Origin: CAYTYX01 sp964442325
GTDB taxonomy: Bacteria; Patescibacteriota; Saccharimonadia; Saccharimonadales; UBA10212
Length of the DNA: 64,000 nucleotides
NCBI GenBank assembly: GCA_964442325.1
Contig: CAYTYX010000002.1
Span: forward strand, 1 to 64,000
Reading direction: 5' to 3'
A program made the translations under genes and the position numbers. Positions 50,403-56,901 of this stretch are shown in pieces. Below the pieces are notes generated by a model. It saw nothing but the letters and a program-made list of their open reading frames with translations, was not told the DNA's origin and searched no databases. Within the stretch, counting starts at the first letter, position 1; each line of letters starts with the position of its first letter.

Positions 50403-51842
50403 CTAAGCAGCCATTGCCTTAGAGGCATCGACCTTGCTGTTGCGAACTACAAAGAAGGCAATTAGCGCCGCGGCAACGGCTAAGCCGGCGCCAACGTGCA
50501 AACCGCTTTGGAAGCCGTGAATTTTGGCTTGGTTAAGACCGATTTTAGAAATCAGGCTAGGCGTAAACGTTATGGCATAAACAGCCGACAGCACCGCCAA
50601 CCCGATGGCGCCGCCGACTTGCTGGCTGGTATTTAAAATACCCGAGGCTAGTCCCGAAAAGTGTTTTGGCACACCGGATGTCGCTGCCAAAGTCATAGAG
50701 ATAAAACTTAGACCCATACCAAACGCCACGATTGCCAAGCCCGGGAAAACGTTATGCCAGTAATTACCGCCAACCTTCATAGTGTGGGCAATCGTATAAA
50801 GACCAATACTCAAAACAGCCGGGCCAGCCACTAGAAATGGCTTGTAGCCTATTTTGCCAACCGATTTAGAAACAATCGCGCTGGTTATACCGATTACAAA
50901 AGTTACCGGCAAAAATGAAACGCCAGATTTAGCCGGCCCATAGCCCAGCACGGTTTGGATATAAAGCGTCATAAAGAAAAACATCGAAAACAGCGTACAA
51001 GCAATAGCCAGCGCGGTCAGATTGCCGCCGGCCACATTGCGAATCTTAAAAATTCTAAGTGGCATAAGCGGCTGGGCAACCCGGCGTTCGTTAAATACAA
51101 ATGCAGCCAGCAGTACAAATGCTGCTGCAATAAAGCCCCAAACGGTAGTAGAGTGCCAGCCATCGGCCGGCGCTTTAGACAGGCCATATACAAGGCTCAT
51201 TAAACCGGCTGTGGCTGTAGCGGCGCCGGTTAAATCGAGTTTGAGTTTCTTGTTCTCTTCGCCAATATGTTTTGGCAAAAGATAAAACGACGCGAAGACT
51301 ACCAAAATACCAACCGGCACATTTACAAAGAAGTTCCAGCGCCAGTTAAGATATTGAGTCAGTATGCCACCCAGCAATACGCCAACTGCCGAGCCGCCGG
51401 CTGCAACCGCTGCCCACACACCAAGTGCGGTATTACGCTCTTTACCCTCTCTAAATTCGGTCAAAACAATCGATAGCGCCGCCGGCGACATAAACGCGCC
51501 GGCCAACCCTTGAAAAGCTCGTGCAATAATCACCTGAGTATCTGTAGCCGCTAGTCCGGTGAGTAGGGACATCAGAGCAAACATAGAAACGGCGACTATA
51601 AAAATTCGGCGGCGACCGTAAAGGTCGGCGGCACGTCCACCAAGTAGTAAGAATCCACCAAACGTTAAAGTGTAGGCCGTAATCACCCACTGTAAGTTAC
51701 TGGCGGCAAAGTGAAGTTCGCGGGCCATCGAAGGCAGCGCCACATTAACTACAGTCACGTCTAAAACCACCATAAACTGCGCCATTGCTAGCAGCGCTAG
51801 GACGACCCATTTATTGCTGGCGTGCTTCGAGATTGCCCTCAT
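50403..51842 (-). CDS. MFS drug:H+ antiporter (DHA2, EmrB/QacA family)
   Basis: 479-aa transporter with about 14 hydrophobic helices. The motif LDVTVVNVALPSM in helix 1 and GGRAADLYGRRRIF (motif A) after helix 2 mark the DHA2 drug-efflux group. The start at 51842 (MRAISKHAS) is chosen because TATAAT at 51855-51860 ends 12 nt upstream; further upstream codons lie in the promoter. Divergent from NDH-2. Substrate unknown. Confidence 0.92.
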   Translation of the reverse strand: MRAISKHASNKWVVLALLAMAQFMVVLDVTVVNVALPSMARELHFAASNLQWVITAYTLTFGGFLLLGGRAADLYGRRRIFIVAVSMFALMSLLTGLAATDTQVIIARAFQGLAGAFMSPAALSIVLTEFREGKERNTALGVWAAVAAGGSAVGVLLGGILTQYLNWRWNFFVNVPVGILVVFASFYLLPKHIGEENKKLKLDLTGAATATAGLMSLVYGLSKAPADGWHSTTVWGFIAAAFVLLAAFVFNERRVAQPLMPLRIFKIRNVAGGNLTALAIACTLFSMFFFMTLYIQTVLGYGPAKSGVSFLPVTFVIGITSAIVSKSVGKIGYKPFLVAGPAVLSIGLYTIAHTMKVGGNYWHNVFPGLAIVAFGMGLSFISMTLAATSGVPKHFSGLASGILNTSQQVGGAIGLAVLSAVYAITFTPSLISKIGLNQAKIHGFQSGLHVGAGLAVAAALIAFFVVRNSKVDASKAMAA

Positions 51843-51854
51843 GATACTCGAGCT

Positions 51855-51860
51855 ATTATA
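51855..51860 (-). promoter_or_regulatory. -10 box of the MFS transporter gene
   Basis: Minus-strand TATAAT; ends 12 nt before the ATG at 51842. Shares the 62-nt divergent region with the NDH-2 promoter. Confidence 0.45.
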
Positions 51861-51890
51861 CCCAAGTTGCTTATGCGAGCAAGTGCAATT

Positions 51891-51896
51891 TATACT
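51891..51896 (+). promoter_or_regulatory. -10 box of the NDH-2 gene
   Basis: TATACT ends 8 nt before the ATG at 51905; leaderless or near-leaderless transcript predicted. Confidence 0.45.
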
Positions 51897-51904
51897 TAAA
51901 GCAA

Positions 51905-53086
51905 ATGGCAACCCAAAAAATCTTGATTTTAGGCGGCGGCTTTGGCGGCGTTAAAGCTGCGCTGGAACTATGCGGCCAGCCGGATTTTGAAGTTACCGTT
52001 TTAAGCGACCGGCCAGACTTTAGGTTTTACCCAGCGCTTTACGAAACCGCGACCGGACGGCGCAAATCCGCCTCGTCTATTCCACTGGCCGAAATTTTTG
52101 ATGGCAAATCAGTTCGACTGGTTAGCAGCAGTGCTCAGCAAGTAGACCGTTCTACCAAAAAAGTGACCACCAAAGATGGGCAGAGTTACGGCTACGACAT
52201 TTTAATTTTGGCGCTCGGTGTTGTTACTAATTTTTTTGGCATCAAAGGTTTAGACAAGTACGCCTACGGCATTAAAACCGAAGACGAAGCCCAACGCCTG
52301 CGCTCGTCTATCCATAAACAGTTGGTAGAGCAAGCCCAGCCGGATGTTAATTATGTAGTGATTGGCGGTGGCCCAACCGGTATCGAGCTGGCCGGTGCCC
52401 TACCGACTTACATCAAACATATAATCAAGCGCCACGGCCTAAAGACAAATATGCCGCATATAGATTTAGTGGAGGCTTCGCCGCGGCTGGCACCACGTAT
52501 GCCGGCGGGCTATTCGCGATCAATCGCCAAGCGCCTGCAAAAATTAGGCGTTAATCTTTACCTCAACCAAAAGGTCGAGGCCGAAACCGCCGATGCCCTG
52601 ATGGTGAGTGGCCACTCTATAAAAAGTCATAGCGTAGTTTGGACGGCCGGCGTGACCAACCATCCGTTCCTAAAGACCAACGATTTTAAGCTGGACGAAC
52701 ATGGCAAAGCAATAGTAGATGAACATCTTAGCGGCGGCCCGGATATCTACATTATTGGCGACAACGCCGCCACCAAATATTCGGGTATGGCCCAAACAGC
52801 CGTCTACGACGCCAAATTTATTGCCAACAATTTAAAACGCCAAGTCGATGGCAAAAAGCCATATGCGTACAAACCAAAACAGCCTGTCTATATTACGCCG
52901 GCCGGCCCGCACTGGGCGGCCGTCCAGTGGGGCGGCTTTCGCTTTTACGGATTATTGGGTTGGCTGCTACGCGGTGCGGCCGATTTAGTGGCCTACCACG
53001 ATTTTGAACCTTTGAACCGGGCATCTAAGCACTGGCTGGCCGAAGGCCAAAGCGATGCCAGCTGCCCTGTCTGCGACCATCACTAG
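51905..53086 (+). CDS. type II NADH dehydrogenase-like FAD oxidoreductase
   Basis: 393-aa pyridine nucleotide-disulfide oxidoreductase fold. FAD-binding ILILGGGFGGVKAALEL at the N-terminus, NADH-binding YVVIGGGPTGIELAGALP in the middle, second FAD motif DIYIIGDNAATKY, and a C-terminal region with a hydrophobic amphipathic helix (GGFRFYGLLGWLLRGAADLV) that could attach to the membrane. The last residues CPVCDHH contain a CxxC-His cluster. Likely oxidises NADH and reduces a quinone. Followed by a strong terminator. Confidence 0.9.
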   Translation: MATQKILILGGGFGGVKAALELCGQPDFEVTVLSDRPDFRFYPALYETATGRRKSASSIPLAEIFDGKSVRLVSSSAQQVDRSTKKVTTKDGQSYGYDILILALGVVTNFFGIKGLDKYAYGIKTEDEAQRLRSSIHKQLVEQAQPDVNYVVIGGGPTGIELAGALPTYIKHIIKRHGLKTNMPHIDLVEASPRLAPRMPAGYSRSIAKRLQKLGVNLYLNQKVEAETADALMVSGHSIKSHSVVWTAGVTNHPFLKTNDFKLDEHGKAIVDEHLSGGPDIYIIGDNAATKYSGMAQTAVYDAKFIANNLKRQVDGKKPYAYKPKQPVYITPAGPHWAAVQWGGFRFYGLLGWLLRGAADLVAYHDFEPLNRASKHWLAEGQSDASCPVCDHH

Positions 53087-53106
53087 ATTTCAAGCAAAAA
53101 ATAAAA

Positions 53107-53129
53107 GTGCAGGCCAATTTAGCCTGCAC
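53107..53129. terminator. bidirectional intrinsic terminator
   Basis: 8-bp stem GTGCAGGC/GCCTGCAC with a 7-nt loop; followed by TAGTTTTTGTTG on the plus strand and by TTTTATTTTTTG on the minus strand. Separates NDH-2 from the convergent 97-aa gene. Confidence 0.9.
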
Positions 53130-53166
53130 CTAGTTTTTGTTGTTTATTGCGTTTGTCTCTAATGGA

Positions 53167-53460
53167 TTAGCGGCGTCGGTTAACCCACTTAACCAGCGTG
53201 TAGCCGGCTGTGGCGTAGACCAGGATGGCGAACAAAGCGCCAAAGTCTACAGTGTGGCCGCTTGTAGTTGGAGCTACAGAGTAGACCTCACGGAAGGGCT
53301 GAAGCAACGTGCTGCTGCTTTGGTACACCCAGTGTACAAACGTTGCCGACGGGCTGGCCGAGAGAATCTCGAATACTGCCCGCAAAGCTAGTAGAACGGA
53401 TGCAAGCCCTGCGTAAAAGTTAATAATCCATCCCACCGTTTGAACCTGAGAGTATTTCAT
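53167..53460 (-). CDS. small two-helix membrane protein (YGGT-like layout)
   Basis: 97 aa with two membrane helices: residues about 10-32 (WIINFYAGLASVLLALRAVFEIL) and 70-90 (FGALFAILVYATAGYTLV), joined by an extracytoplasmic loop, and a basic C-terminus VNRRR. The arrangement resembles YggT/CcmB-type small membrane proteins but no motif is decisive. A strong AAGGAGGGG Shine-Dalgarno site precedes the ATG. Own promoter and terminator. Confidence 0.78.
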   Translation of the reverse strand: MKYSQVQTVGWIINFYAGLASVLLALRAVFEILSASPSATFVHWVYQSSSTLLQPFREVYSVAPTTSGHTVDFGALFAILVYATAGYTLVKWVNRRR

Positions 53461-53485
53461 TACCCCTCCTTAAGTTAATGCTTGA

Positions 53486-53515
53486 ATTATAAAATCAAGT
53501 AGACGATATCGCCAA
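53486..53515 (-). promoter_or_regulatory. promoter of the 97-aa membrane protein gene
   Basis: Minus-strand TTGGCG (53510-53515), 18-nt spacer, TATAAT (53486-53491); leader about 19 nt with a Shine-Dalgarno site. Bases 53516-53660 upstream show nothing else recognisable. Confidence 0.55.
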
Positions 53516-53660
53516 TAGTAGGTTTTACTACATTTACAAAAAGTAAGTTTTGTATGCTGATTACTTATTAGCACAAGCGTAAACGCTAAACAATCTTAAT
53601 AATGGTTCAAACTAGCCAAAACCGCAGGCTTCAATCGTAAGATTAAAGACTATGGTGTTG

Positions 53661-53684
53661 GCCGGGCCCCCGAAGGGACCCGGC
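53661..53684 (-). terminator. GC-rich hairpin after the island 2 gene
   Basis: GCCGGGTCCC/GGGGCCCGGC 10-bp stem with TTCG tetraloop on the minus strand, no U-tract. Lies just after the stop of the GC-rich gene. Confidence 0.7.
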
Positions 53685-53689
53685 AAGGT

Positions 53690-53995
53690 TCAGGCCGATG
53701 TGGCTGCCCGGTAGGGCTGCGGACCCGCGTAGGAGCGGATCAGCAACGCCAGCAGGTACAGCACGACGTCGCCCACGATGTTGGAGCGATCCTGGTAGTT
53801 CGCCGCGATGAGCGTGAAGGCGATGATCGCGAAGCCCGCCAGCGAGAAGTACGCGAAGACGTGCCAAGCGACCCACGTGTGACCAGACTGGTAGTTCGTG
53901 CCGATGATGGCGAGGCTGATGCCGAGGAAGGCCAGCGGCAGCGGCGTCCACTCGATCTCGAACAGACCGATGAAACGGTTGAGCGCGCGGCTCAT
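53690..53995 (-). CDS. GC-rich foreign-looking three-helix membrane protein (island 2)
   Basis: 101 aa with three hydrophobic helices (about residues 17-34 PLPLAFLGISLAIIG, 44-64 and 72-90), short polar N-terminus MSRALNRFIGLFEIEW and a Tyr-containing tail. Family not recognised; the spacing recalls SPW-like small actinobacterial membrane proteins. Third codon positions are almost all G/C, unlike neighbours. The ATG at 53995 follows a GGAGG site that is buried in a hairpin. AT-rich promoter upstream, GC-rich hairpin downstream. Likely acquired from a GC-rich host. Confidence 0.72.
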   Translation of the reverse strand: MSRALNRFIGLFEIEWTPLPLAFLGISLAIIGTNYQSGHTWVAWHVFAYFSLAGFAIIAFTLIAANYQDRSNIVGDVVLYLLALLIRSYAGPQPYRAATSA

Positions 53996-53999
53996 TGTG

Positions 54000-54037
54000 A
54001 AACCTCCGTGGGAGGGTTTCGGCGCTAGTCTAGCGCC
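54000..54037 (-). promoter_or_regulatory. leader hairpins sequestering the island 2 Shine-Dalgarno site
   Basis: In the minus-strand RNA, GAAACC-c-UCC pairs with GGAGGUUUC (54000-54020) and encloses the SD. Upstream, GGCGCUAG/CUAGCGCC (54021-54037) forms a second hairpin, and ATCGCAA/TTGCGAT (about 54040-54072) a third. Translation control is possible. Confidence 0.5.
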
Positions 54038-54078
54038 CCGATCGCAAAATGAACGCATCCACCTTGCGATAAGTCCAT

Positions 54079-54107
54079 ATTATAATATTATTTAACAATA
54101 TAAGCAA
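54079..54107 (-). promoter_or_regulatory. promoter of the island 2 gene
   Basis: Minus-strand TTGCTT (54102-54107), 17-nt spacer, TATAAT (54079-54084). Leader of about 77 nt. Confidence 0.6.
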
Positions 54108-54127
54108 TAGTGCTATGGGTTCAGCTC

Positions 54128-54150
54128 CTACCCGCTTGGTTTAGAGCGTG
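54128..54150 (+). repeat. diverged copy of the 18-bp intergenic repeat
   Basis: CTACCCGCTTGGTTTAGAGCGTG resembles the cassette repeat (CCCGCTTATTTTGAGCGTG) with a few changes. It lies before topoisomerase IB and contains its -35 box. Confidence 0.4.
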
Positions 54151-54164
54151 ACTGCATCTATCAT
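54136..54164 (+). promoter_or_regulatory. promoter of topoisomerase IB
   Basis: TTGGTT (54136-54141), 17-nt spacer, TATCAT (54159-54164), ending 8 nt before the ATG at 54173. Leaderless transcript predicted; an earlier ATG at 54167 lies upstream of the start point. Confidence 0.55.
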
Positions 54165-54172
54165 TAATGCAT

Positions 54173-55156
54173 ATGTCTAAGCGTTATATCGAGCGGCAGC
54201 GCACCGGCACCAAATCCTTCCAGTACTTCCACGGCGGCCGGCAAATTACAGGCAAAGATGAGCTGGCGTACTTTAAGTCACTGGCCATACCACCCGCCTG
54301 GCAAGACGTAAAGATTGCCGCCAGCCATAACGCCAAAATTGTGGCAACCGGCATAGACAAGGTTGGGCGACTGCAATATGTCTACAATGCTAAGTTCCGA
54401 GCCCGCCAAGAAAAGGAAAAGTTCGAACGTATTCTGCGCTTTGCCCGGGCCCTGCCTAAAATGCGCCGCGTTACCGACGAACATTTGAAGCAGCCCGGTC
54501 TGCCGCGCGAAAAGATTCTGGCCTGCATCGTCCAGCTGATGGACAAAGCCTACTTTAGGGTCGGTAACGAAGAGTACGCGCTAGCTAACCAGCACTATGG
54601 TCTTACAACTTTGCGCAGCAAGCATACCCAAATCAAAGGCGATACCATTGTGTTTGACTTTGTGGGCAAAAGCGGCCAGGAAAACCTCAAAAAAGTTACC
54701 GATAAACGCCTGGCCAAAATTGTTAAAAAGTTGGACGATCTGCCGGGTTACGAGATTTTTCAATACGTCGCTGAAAACGGTGATTTAAAAGACATCGATA
54801 GTAGCGACGTCAATGAATACATCAAAGAAATCATGGGCGAGGAATTTAGTGCCAAAGACTTTAGAACTTGGGGCGGCACGCTGCTGGCCAGCATCGAGCT
54901 AACCCAAACCGAGCGTTCACATTCCATAAACGAGCGTAAAAGGGCCGTAACCGAATGTGTTAAAAAGGTGGCCCAAACTTTGGGCAACACGCCAGCCATC
55001 GCCCGCGCCAGCTATATAGATCCACGCGTCATCCACGCCTACGTGGTCACCAATGATTTATACAAAGTCCGCCAAGCCGTCAAAACATTATCACGGACGC
55101 CTTACCTGACTTCCGACGAGCACTGCGTTTTAAACCTGCTCGAAAAATCTGCCTAA
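54173..55156 (+). CDS. DNA topoisomerase IB (poxvirus type)
   Basis: 327-aa type IB topoisomerase relaxing supercoils through a 3'-phosphotyrosine. N-terminal IPPAWQDVKIAASHNAKIVATGID, YVYNAKFRARQEKEKFERI, the catalytic Arg region YFRVGNEEYALANQHYGLTTL, FVGKSGQ with the Lys loop, and the active-site Tyr in YIDPRVIHAYV are visible. Type IB enzymes are patchily distributed in bacteria and often horizontally transferred. The stop codon touches repeat copy 1. Confidence 0.93.
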   Translation: MSKRYIERQRTGTKSFQYFHGGRQITGKDELAYFKSLAIPPAWQDVKIAASHNAKIVATGIDKVGRLQYVYNAKFRARQEKEKFERILRFARALPKMRRVTDEHLKQPGLPREKILACIVQLMDKAYFRVGNEEYALANQHYGLTTLRSKHTQIKGDTIVFDFVGKSGQENLKKVTDKRLAKIVKKLDDLPGYEIFQYVAENGDLKDIDSSDVNEYIKEIMGEEFSAKDFRTWGGTLLASIELTQTERSHSINERKRAVTECVKKVAQTLGNTPAIARASYIDPRVIHAYVVTNDLYKVRQAVKTLSRTPYLTSDEHCVLNLLEKSA

Positions 55157-55174
55157 CCGGCCGCTTATTTTGAG
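55157..55174 (+). repeat. 18-bp intergenic direct repeat, copy 1
   Basis: CCGGCCGCTTATTTTGAG, one mismatch to the consensus. It starts on the base right after the topoisomerase TAA stop. Confidence 0.8.
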
Positions 55175-55180
55175 CATAAA

Positions 55181-55209
55181 TTGCTTACTTAGTGCTTTTA
55201 TTGTAAAAT
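55181..55209 (+). promoter_or_regulatory. promoter of the island 3 gene
   Basis: TTGCTT (55181-55186), 17-nt spacer, TAAAAT (55204-55209). Same -35 hexamer as island 2. Leader about 60 nt. Confidence 0.6.
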
Positions 55210-55276
55210 AATTCCGTTCTGCTAGGCTCTTTCGCCCAAACGGCGATTGGTACAAAACGTCTACAGGAGGTACGAG

Positions 55277-55699
55277 GTGAGCTCGGTTACTGCTTCGCAC
55301 AGGTTCCCGTGGCAGGTCTTCCGAGGGCCGGCAAGCTTGGTCGCGGCCTACGTGGTCGGCTACAACGTCGTGCATGACGTCGCGAACAACCAGTGGTGGT
55401 TCCCGTTCGCGTTCGCGGCACTCGCGGTGCTGACCGTGTTCTTCGAGGGCGTCTACGACGAGCCTCTGCCCGGCGGAGCGCTCGGCCCTAGGGACATGAG
55501 CAACATCATGTGCATGCTCCTTGCCCTCGGCATCCCGGCCGTCGCCGTCATCGGAGGCGCTTTCCACAGCGGGTGGTACTGGTGGGTTGGAGCGCTGGCC
55601 ATGTTCCTCGTGAACACGATCCTGTACTTCGGGTTCCGGCAACGCGGCCTCAGCGGCCTGGTCGTCGTCGTCTGCTTGTTCGCGCTCGCGGTCTTCTGA
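55277..55699 (+). CDS. GC-rich foreign-looking four-helix membrane protein (island 3)
   Basis: 140 aa, four predicted membrane helices (about residues 16-33, 42-60, 82-100, 105-138). Loop motif EGVYDEPLPGGALGPRDMSN between helices 2 and 3. Family not recognised. GTG start with AGGAGG 6 nt upstream; an in-frame TTG at 55247 is poorer. Codon third positions almost all G/C. Between repeat copies 1 and 2. Closed by a long terminator. Strong candidate for lateral acquisition from an actinobacterium. Confidence 0.75.
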   Translation: MSSVTASHRFPWQVFRGPASLVAAYVVGYNVVHDVANNQWWFPFAFAALAVLTVFFEGVYDEPLPGGALGPRDMSNIMCMLLALGIPAVAVIGGAFHSGWYWWVGALAMFLVNTILYFGFRQRGLSGLVVVVCLFALAVF

Positions 55700-55717
55700 C
55701 GGCCTCCACATCGACTG

Positions 55718-55754
55718 CCCCCACCGTGTCCGCTTCGTGCGGACGCGGTGGGGG
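55718..55754 (+). terminator. long GC-rich hairpin terminator of the island 3 gene
   Basis: CCCCCACCG...GTCCGC paired with GCGGAC...CGGTGGGGG around a TTCG tetraloop; about 16 pairs with one mismatch. Followed by TATTAA rather than a U-tract. Confidence 0.85.
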
Positions 55755-55764
55755 TATTAAACTA

Positions 55765-55782
55765 CCGCCCGCTTATTTTGAG
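55765..55782 (+). repeat. 18-bp intergenic direct repeat, copy 2
   Basis: CCGCCCGCTTATTTTGAG, exact consensus. Flanks can pair (GCCCGCT with AGTGTGC). Confidence 0.85.
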
Positions 55783-55827
55783 TGTGCTTATGCTTGCAAT
55801 TTATTGGTTATAAATTAGATTACAGTT

Positions 55828-56109
55828 ATGAGCTCACGGAATTCTGGATCGCCTGAAATTAGATTCTGTTTGACTGACTTCGCGAATGGTCTCTTGGATC
55901 GGCGGGTAGATTCTTTGACTGAAGAGGAAACTGACAAGCTTAATGCCGCTTATTATGCAAAGGGGATTGGTGAGACAATATTCGCATGTACGAACGAAGG
56001 CTGTCGAATGATGTATGGGCTGTGTTCGGTCGATGGTGTGCTATATCCAGGCAACCTTGTCATACATGAAGCGCCTTGTATGAACATCAAGTCAATCGAG
56101 CAAGAGTAA
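55828..56109 (+). CDS. hypothetical protein in the repeat-separated array
   Basis: 93 aa, soluble, acidic, with four Cys (FCL, ACTNEGCRM, CSVDG, PCMN), two of them in a CxxxxC spacing that might bind metal. Normal host base composition, unlike the preceding island gene. Family not recognised. A TATAAA hexamer lies 13 nt before the ATG. Sits alone between repeat copies 2 and 3. Confidence 0.6.
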   Translation: MSSRNSGSPEIRFCLTDFANGLLDRRVDSLTEEETDKLNAAYYAKGIGETIFACTNEGCRMMYGLCSVDGVLYPGNLVIHEAPCMNIKSIEQE

Positions 56110-56137
56110 CCAGCCGTAATTTTGATATCTATTCTAA

Positions 56138-56155
56138 CCGCCCACTTATATTGAG
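56138..56155 (+). repeat. 18-bp intergenic direct repeat, copy 3
   Basis: CCGCCCACTTATATTGAG, two mismatches; preceded by TAA as in copies 1 and 4. The next gene's -10 box starts 3 nt later. Confidence 0.75.
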
Positions 56156-56157
56156 GG

Positions 56158-56163
56158 TATAAT
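56158..56163 (+). promoter_or_regulatory. -10 box of the 73-aa membrane gene
   Basis: TATAAT ends 6 nt before the ATG at 56170; leaderless transcript predicted. Repeat copy 3 occupies most of the spacer. Confidence 0.5.
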
Positions 56164-56169
56164 TTATCT

Positions 56170-56391
56170 ATGCGCTGGCTTTCCAAGTTCCAGATACCTC
56201 TTTACACATTTATTTGGTTTTTGGTTTTGCCTTTTCCTTTTGAACCAGGCTGGAAGTTATTTGGCGGTTACCACATCATTGCGAACACATATAACAGCTC
56301 CGTCACTCGCCGGCTTATGTTCATCTTAGTATCGCTAATCCTAGGCTGGTTGACCTATAAAGCCCTGAACCGCAAGAATAGTTCCGCTTAA
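56170..56391 (+). CDS. two-helix membrane hypothetical in the repeat array
   Basis: 73 aa. Helix 1 about residues 8-24 (IPLYTFIWFLVLPFPF), helix 2 about 48-66 (LMFILVSLILGWLTYKAL), polar loop FEPGWKLFGGYHIIANTYNSS between. Possibly VanZ-like in its first helix but too short to assign. Its TAA stop is followed directly by repeat copy 4. Confidence 0.58.
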   Translation: MRWLSKFQIPLYTFIWFLVLPFPFEPGWKLFGGYHIIANTYNSSVTRRLMFILVSLILGWLTYKALNRKNSSA

Positions 56392-56409
56392 CCGCCCGCT
56401 TATTTTGAG
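56392..56409 (+). repeat. 18-bp intergenic direct repeat, copy 4
   Basis: CCGCCCGCTTATTTTGAG, exact consensus, then CGTG. Together they fill the whole 22-bp gap between the stops of the convergent 73-aa gene and the DUF2000 gene. GCxCGCT/AGCGxGC can form a hairpin. Confidence 0.87.
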
Positions 56410-56413
56410 CGTG

Positions 56414-56842
56414 CTATCGCCAGAGTTGGTAGTTTTTGGTTAGAGCGTCCACTTCGTCTTTGGGGCCAAAAATCCCTATGCCCAGGTATTCAATCTCGCT
56501 GTCTGTTTTTGAAGCGAGTATTTTGGTTATCTCTTCGTCGTCTGTGGTTTCTATCATTTCTTTTATAAAGCCGTGGTAAAGCAGGCCAGAGCCGCGAACT
56601 TTGTCCATCAAGTTGGGTAACTGCCCCGGCTTGGCGCGAAGAATAATTATGGCATACTGCGAGTTACGCGGGTGGTCTATGCCGTCTTTGCTAACAAAGT
56701 TCTCTGCCGTACCAAAAGACTCCTCTAGCTTATGGCCCAAATACGCGGAAACGTGGGCAATAGTGTTTAAGACTTGCCACTGTTCCAGCTCCTTATTAAC
56801 TACAATTACCGCTTTTTTTGAAAAATCCTGAGCTTTAGCCAT
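56414..56842 (-). CDS. DUF2000 family protein
   Basis: 142 aa. KAVIVVNKELEQWQVLNTIAHVSAYLG at residues 10-36 and LRAKPGQLPNLMDKVRGSGLLYHGFIKEM are typical of DUF2000, whose fold is like peptidyl-tRNA hydrolase II. Function unknown. Opposite orientation to the other genes in the repeat array, lying between copies 4 and 5. A -10 box (TAAAAT) ends 6 nt before the ATG. Confidence 0.82.
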   Translation of the reverse strand: MAKAQDFSKKAVIVVNKELEQWQVLNTIAHVSAYLGHKLEESFGTAENFVSKDGIDHPRNSQYAIIILRAKPGQLPNLMDKVRGSGLLYHGFIKEMIETTDDEEITKILASKTDSEIEYLGIGIFGPKDEVDALTKNYQLWR

Positions 56843-56848
56843 TACTCT

Positions 56849-56854
56849 ATTTTA
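56849..56854 (-). promoter_or_regulatory. -10 box of the DUF2000 gene
   Basis: Minus-strand TAAAAT ends 6 nt before the ATG at 56842; leaderless transcript predicted. Repeat copy 5 covers the -35 position. Confidence 0.4.
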
Positions 56855-56866
56855 ACTCAAGATAAT

Positions 56867-56884
56867 CCGCCGGCTTATTTTAAG
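56867..56884 (+). repeat. 18-bp intergenic direct repeat, copy 5
   Basis: CCGCCGGCTTATTTTAAG, two mismatches, between the TPR-like gene's 3' end and the DUF2000 promoter. Confidence 0.75.
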
Positions 56885-56901
56885 AGACTTTAAATATTCT
56901 T

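Noticed and set aside
53643..53951. 102-aa minus-strand frame inside island 2
   Set aside because: Frame-shifted reading of the same GC-rich gene; His/Arg-rich composition, no start signal. The 53690-53995 frame has SD, helices and a fitting terminator.
55130..55711. 193-aa minus-strand reading frame
   Set aside because: Antisense to the GC-rich island 3 gene; long frames arise because GC-rich DNA has few stops. No Shine-Dalgarno site, low-complexity Arg/Glu/Pro composition, and it runs through the terminator.
55510..55818. 102-aa plus-strand frame overlapping the island 3 terminator
   Set aside because: Would read through the perfect terminator hairpin and is Arg/Pro/His-rich shadow coding.
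55150..56890. Integron attC sites
   Set aside because: Repeat copies are preceded by (C)TAAC, recalling the R'' core RYYYAAC, but no matching GTTRRRY R' partner occurs at the right distance and no integrase is visible. Kept only as a cassette-like repeat array.
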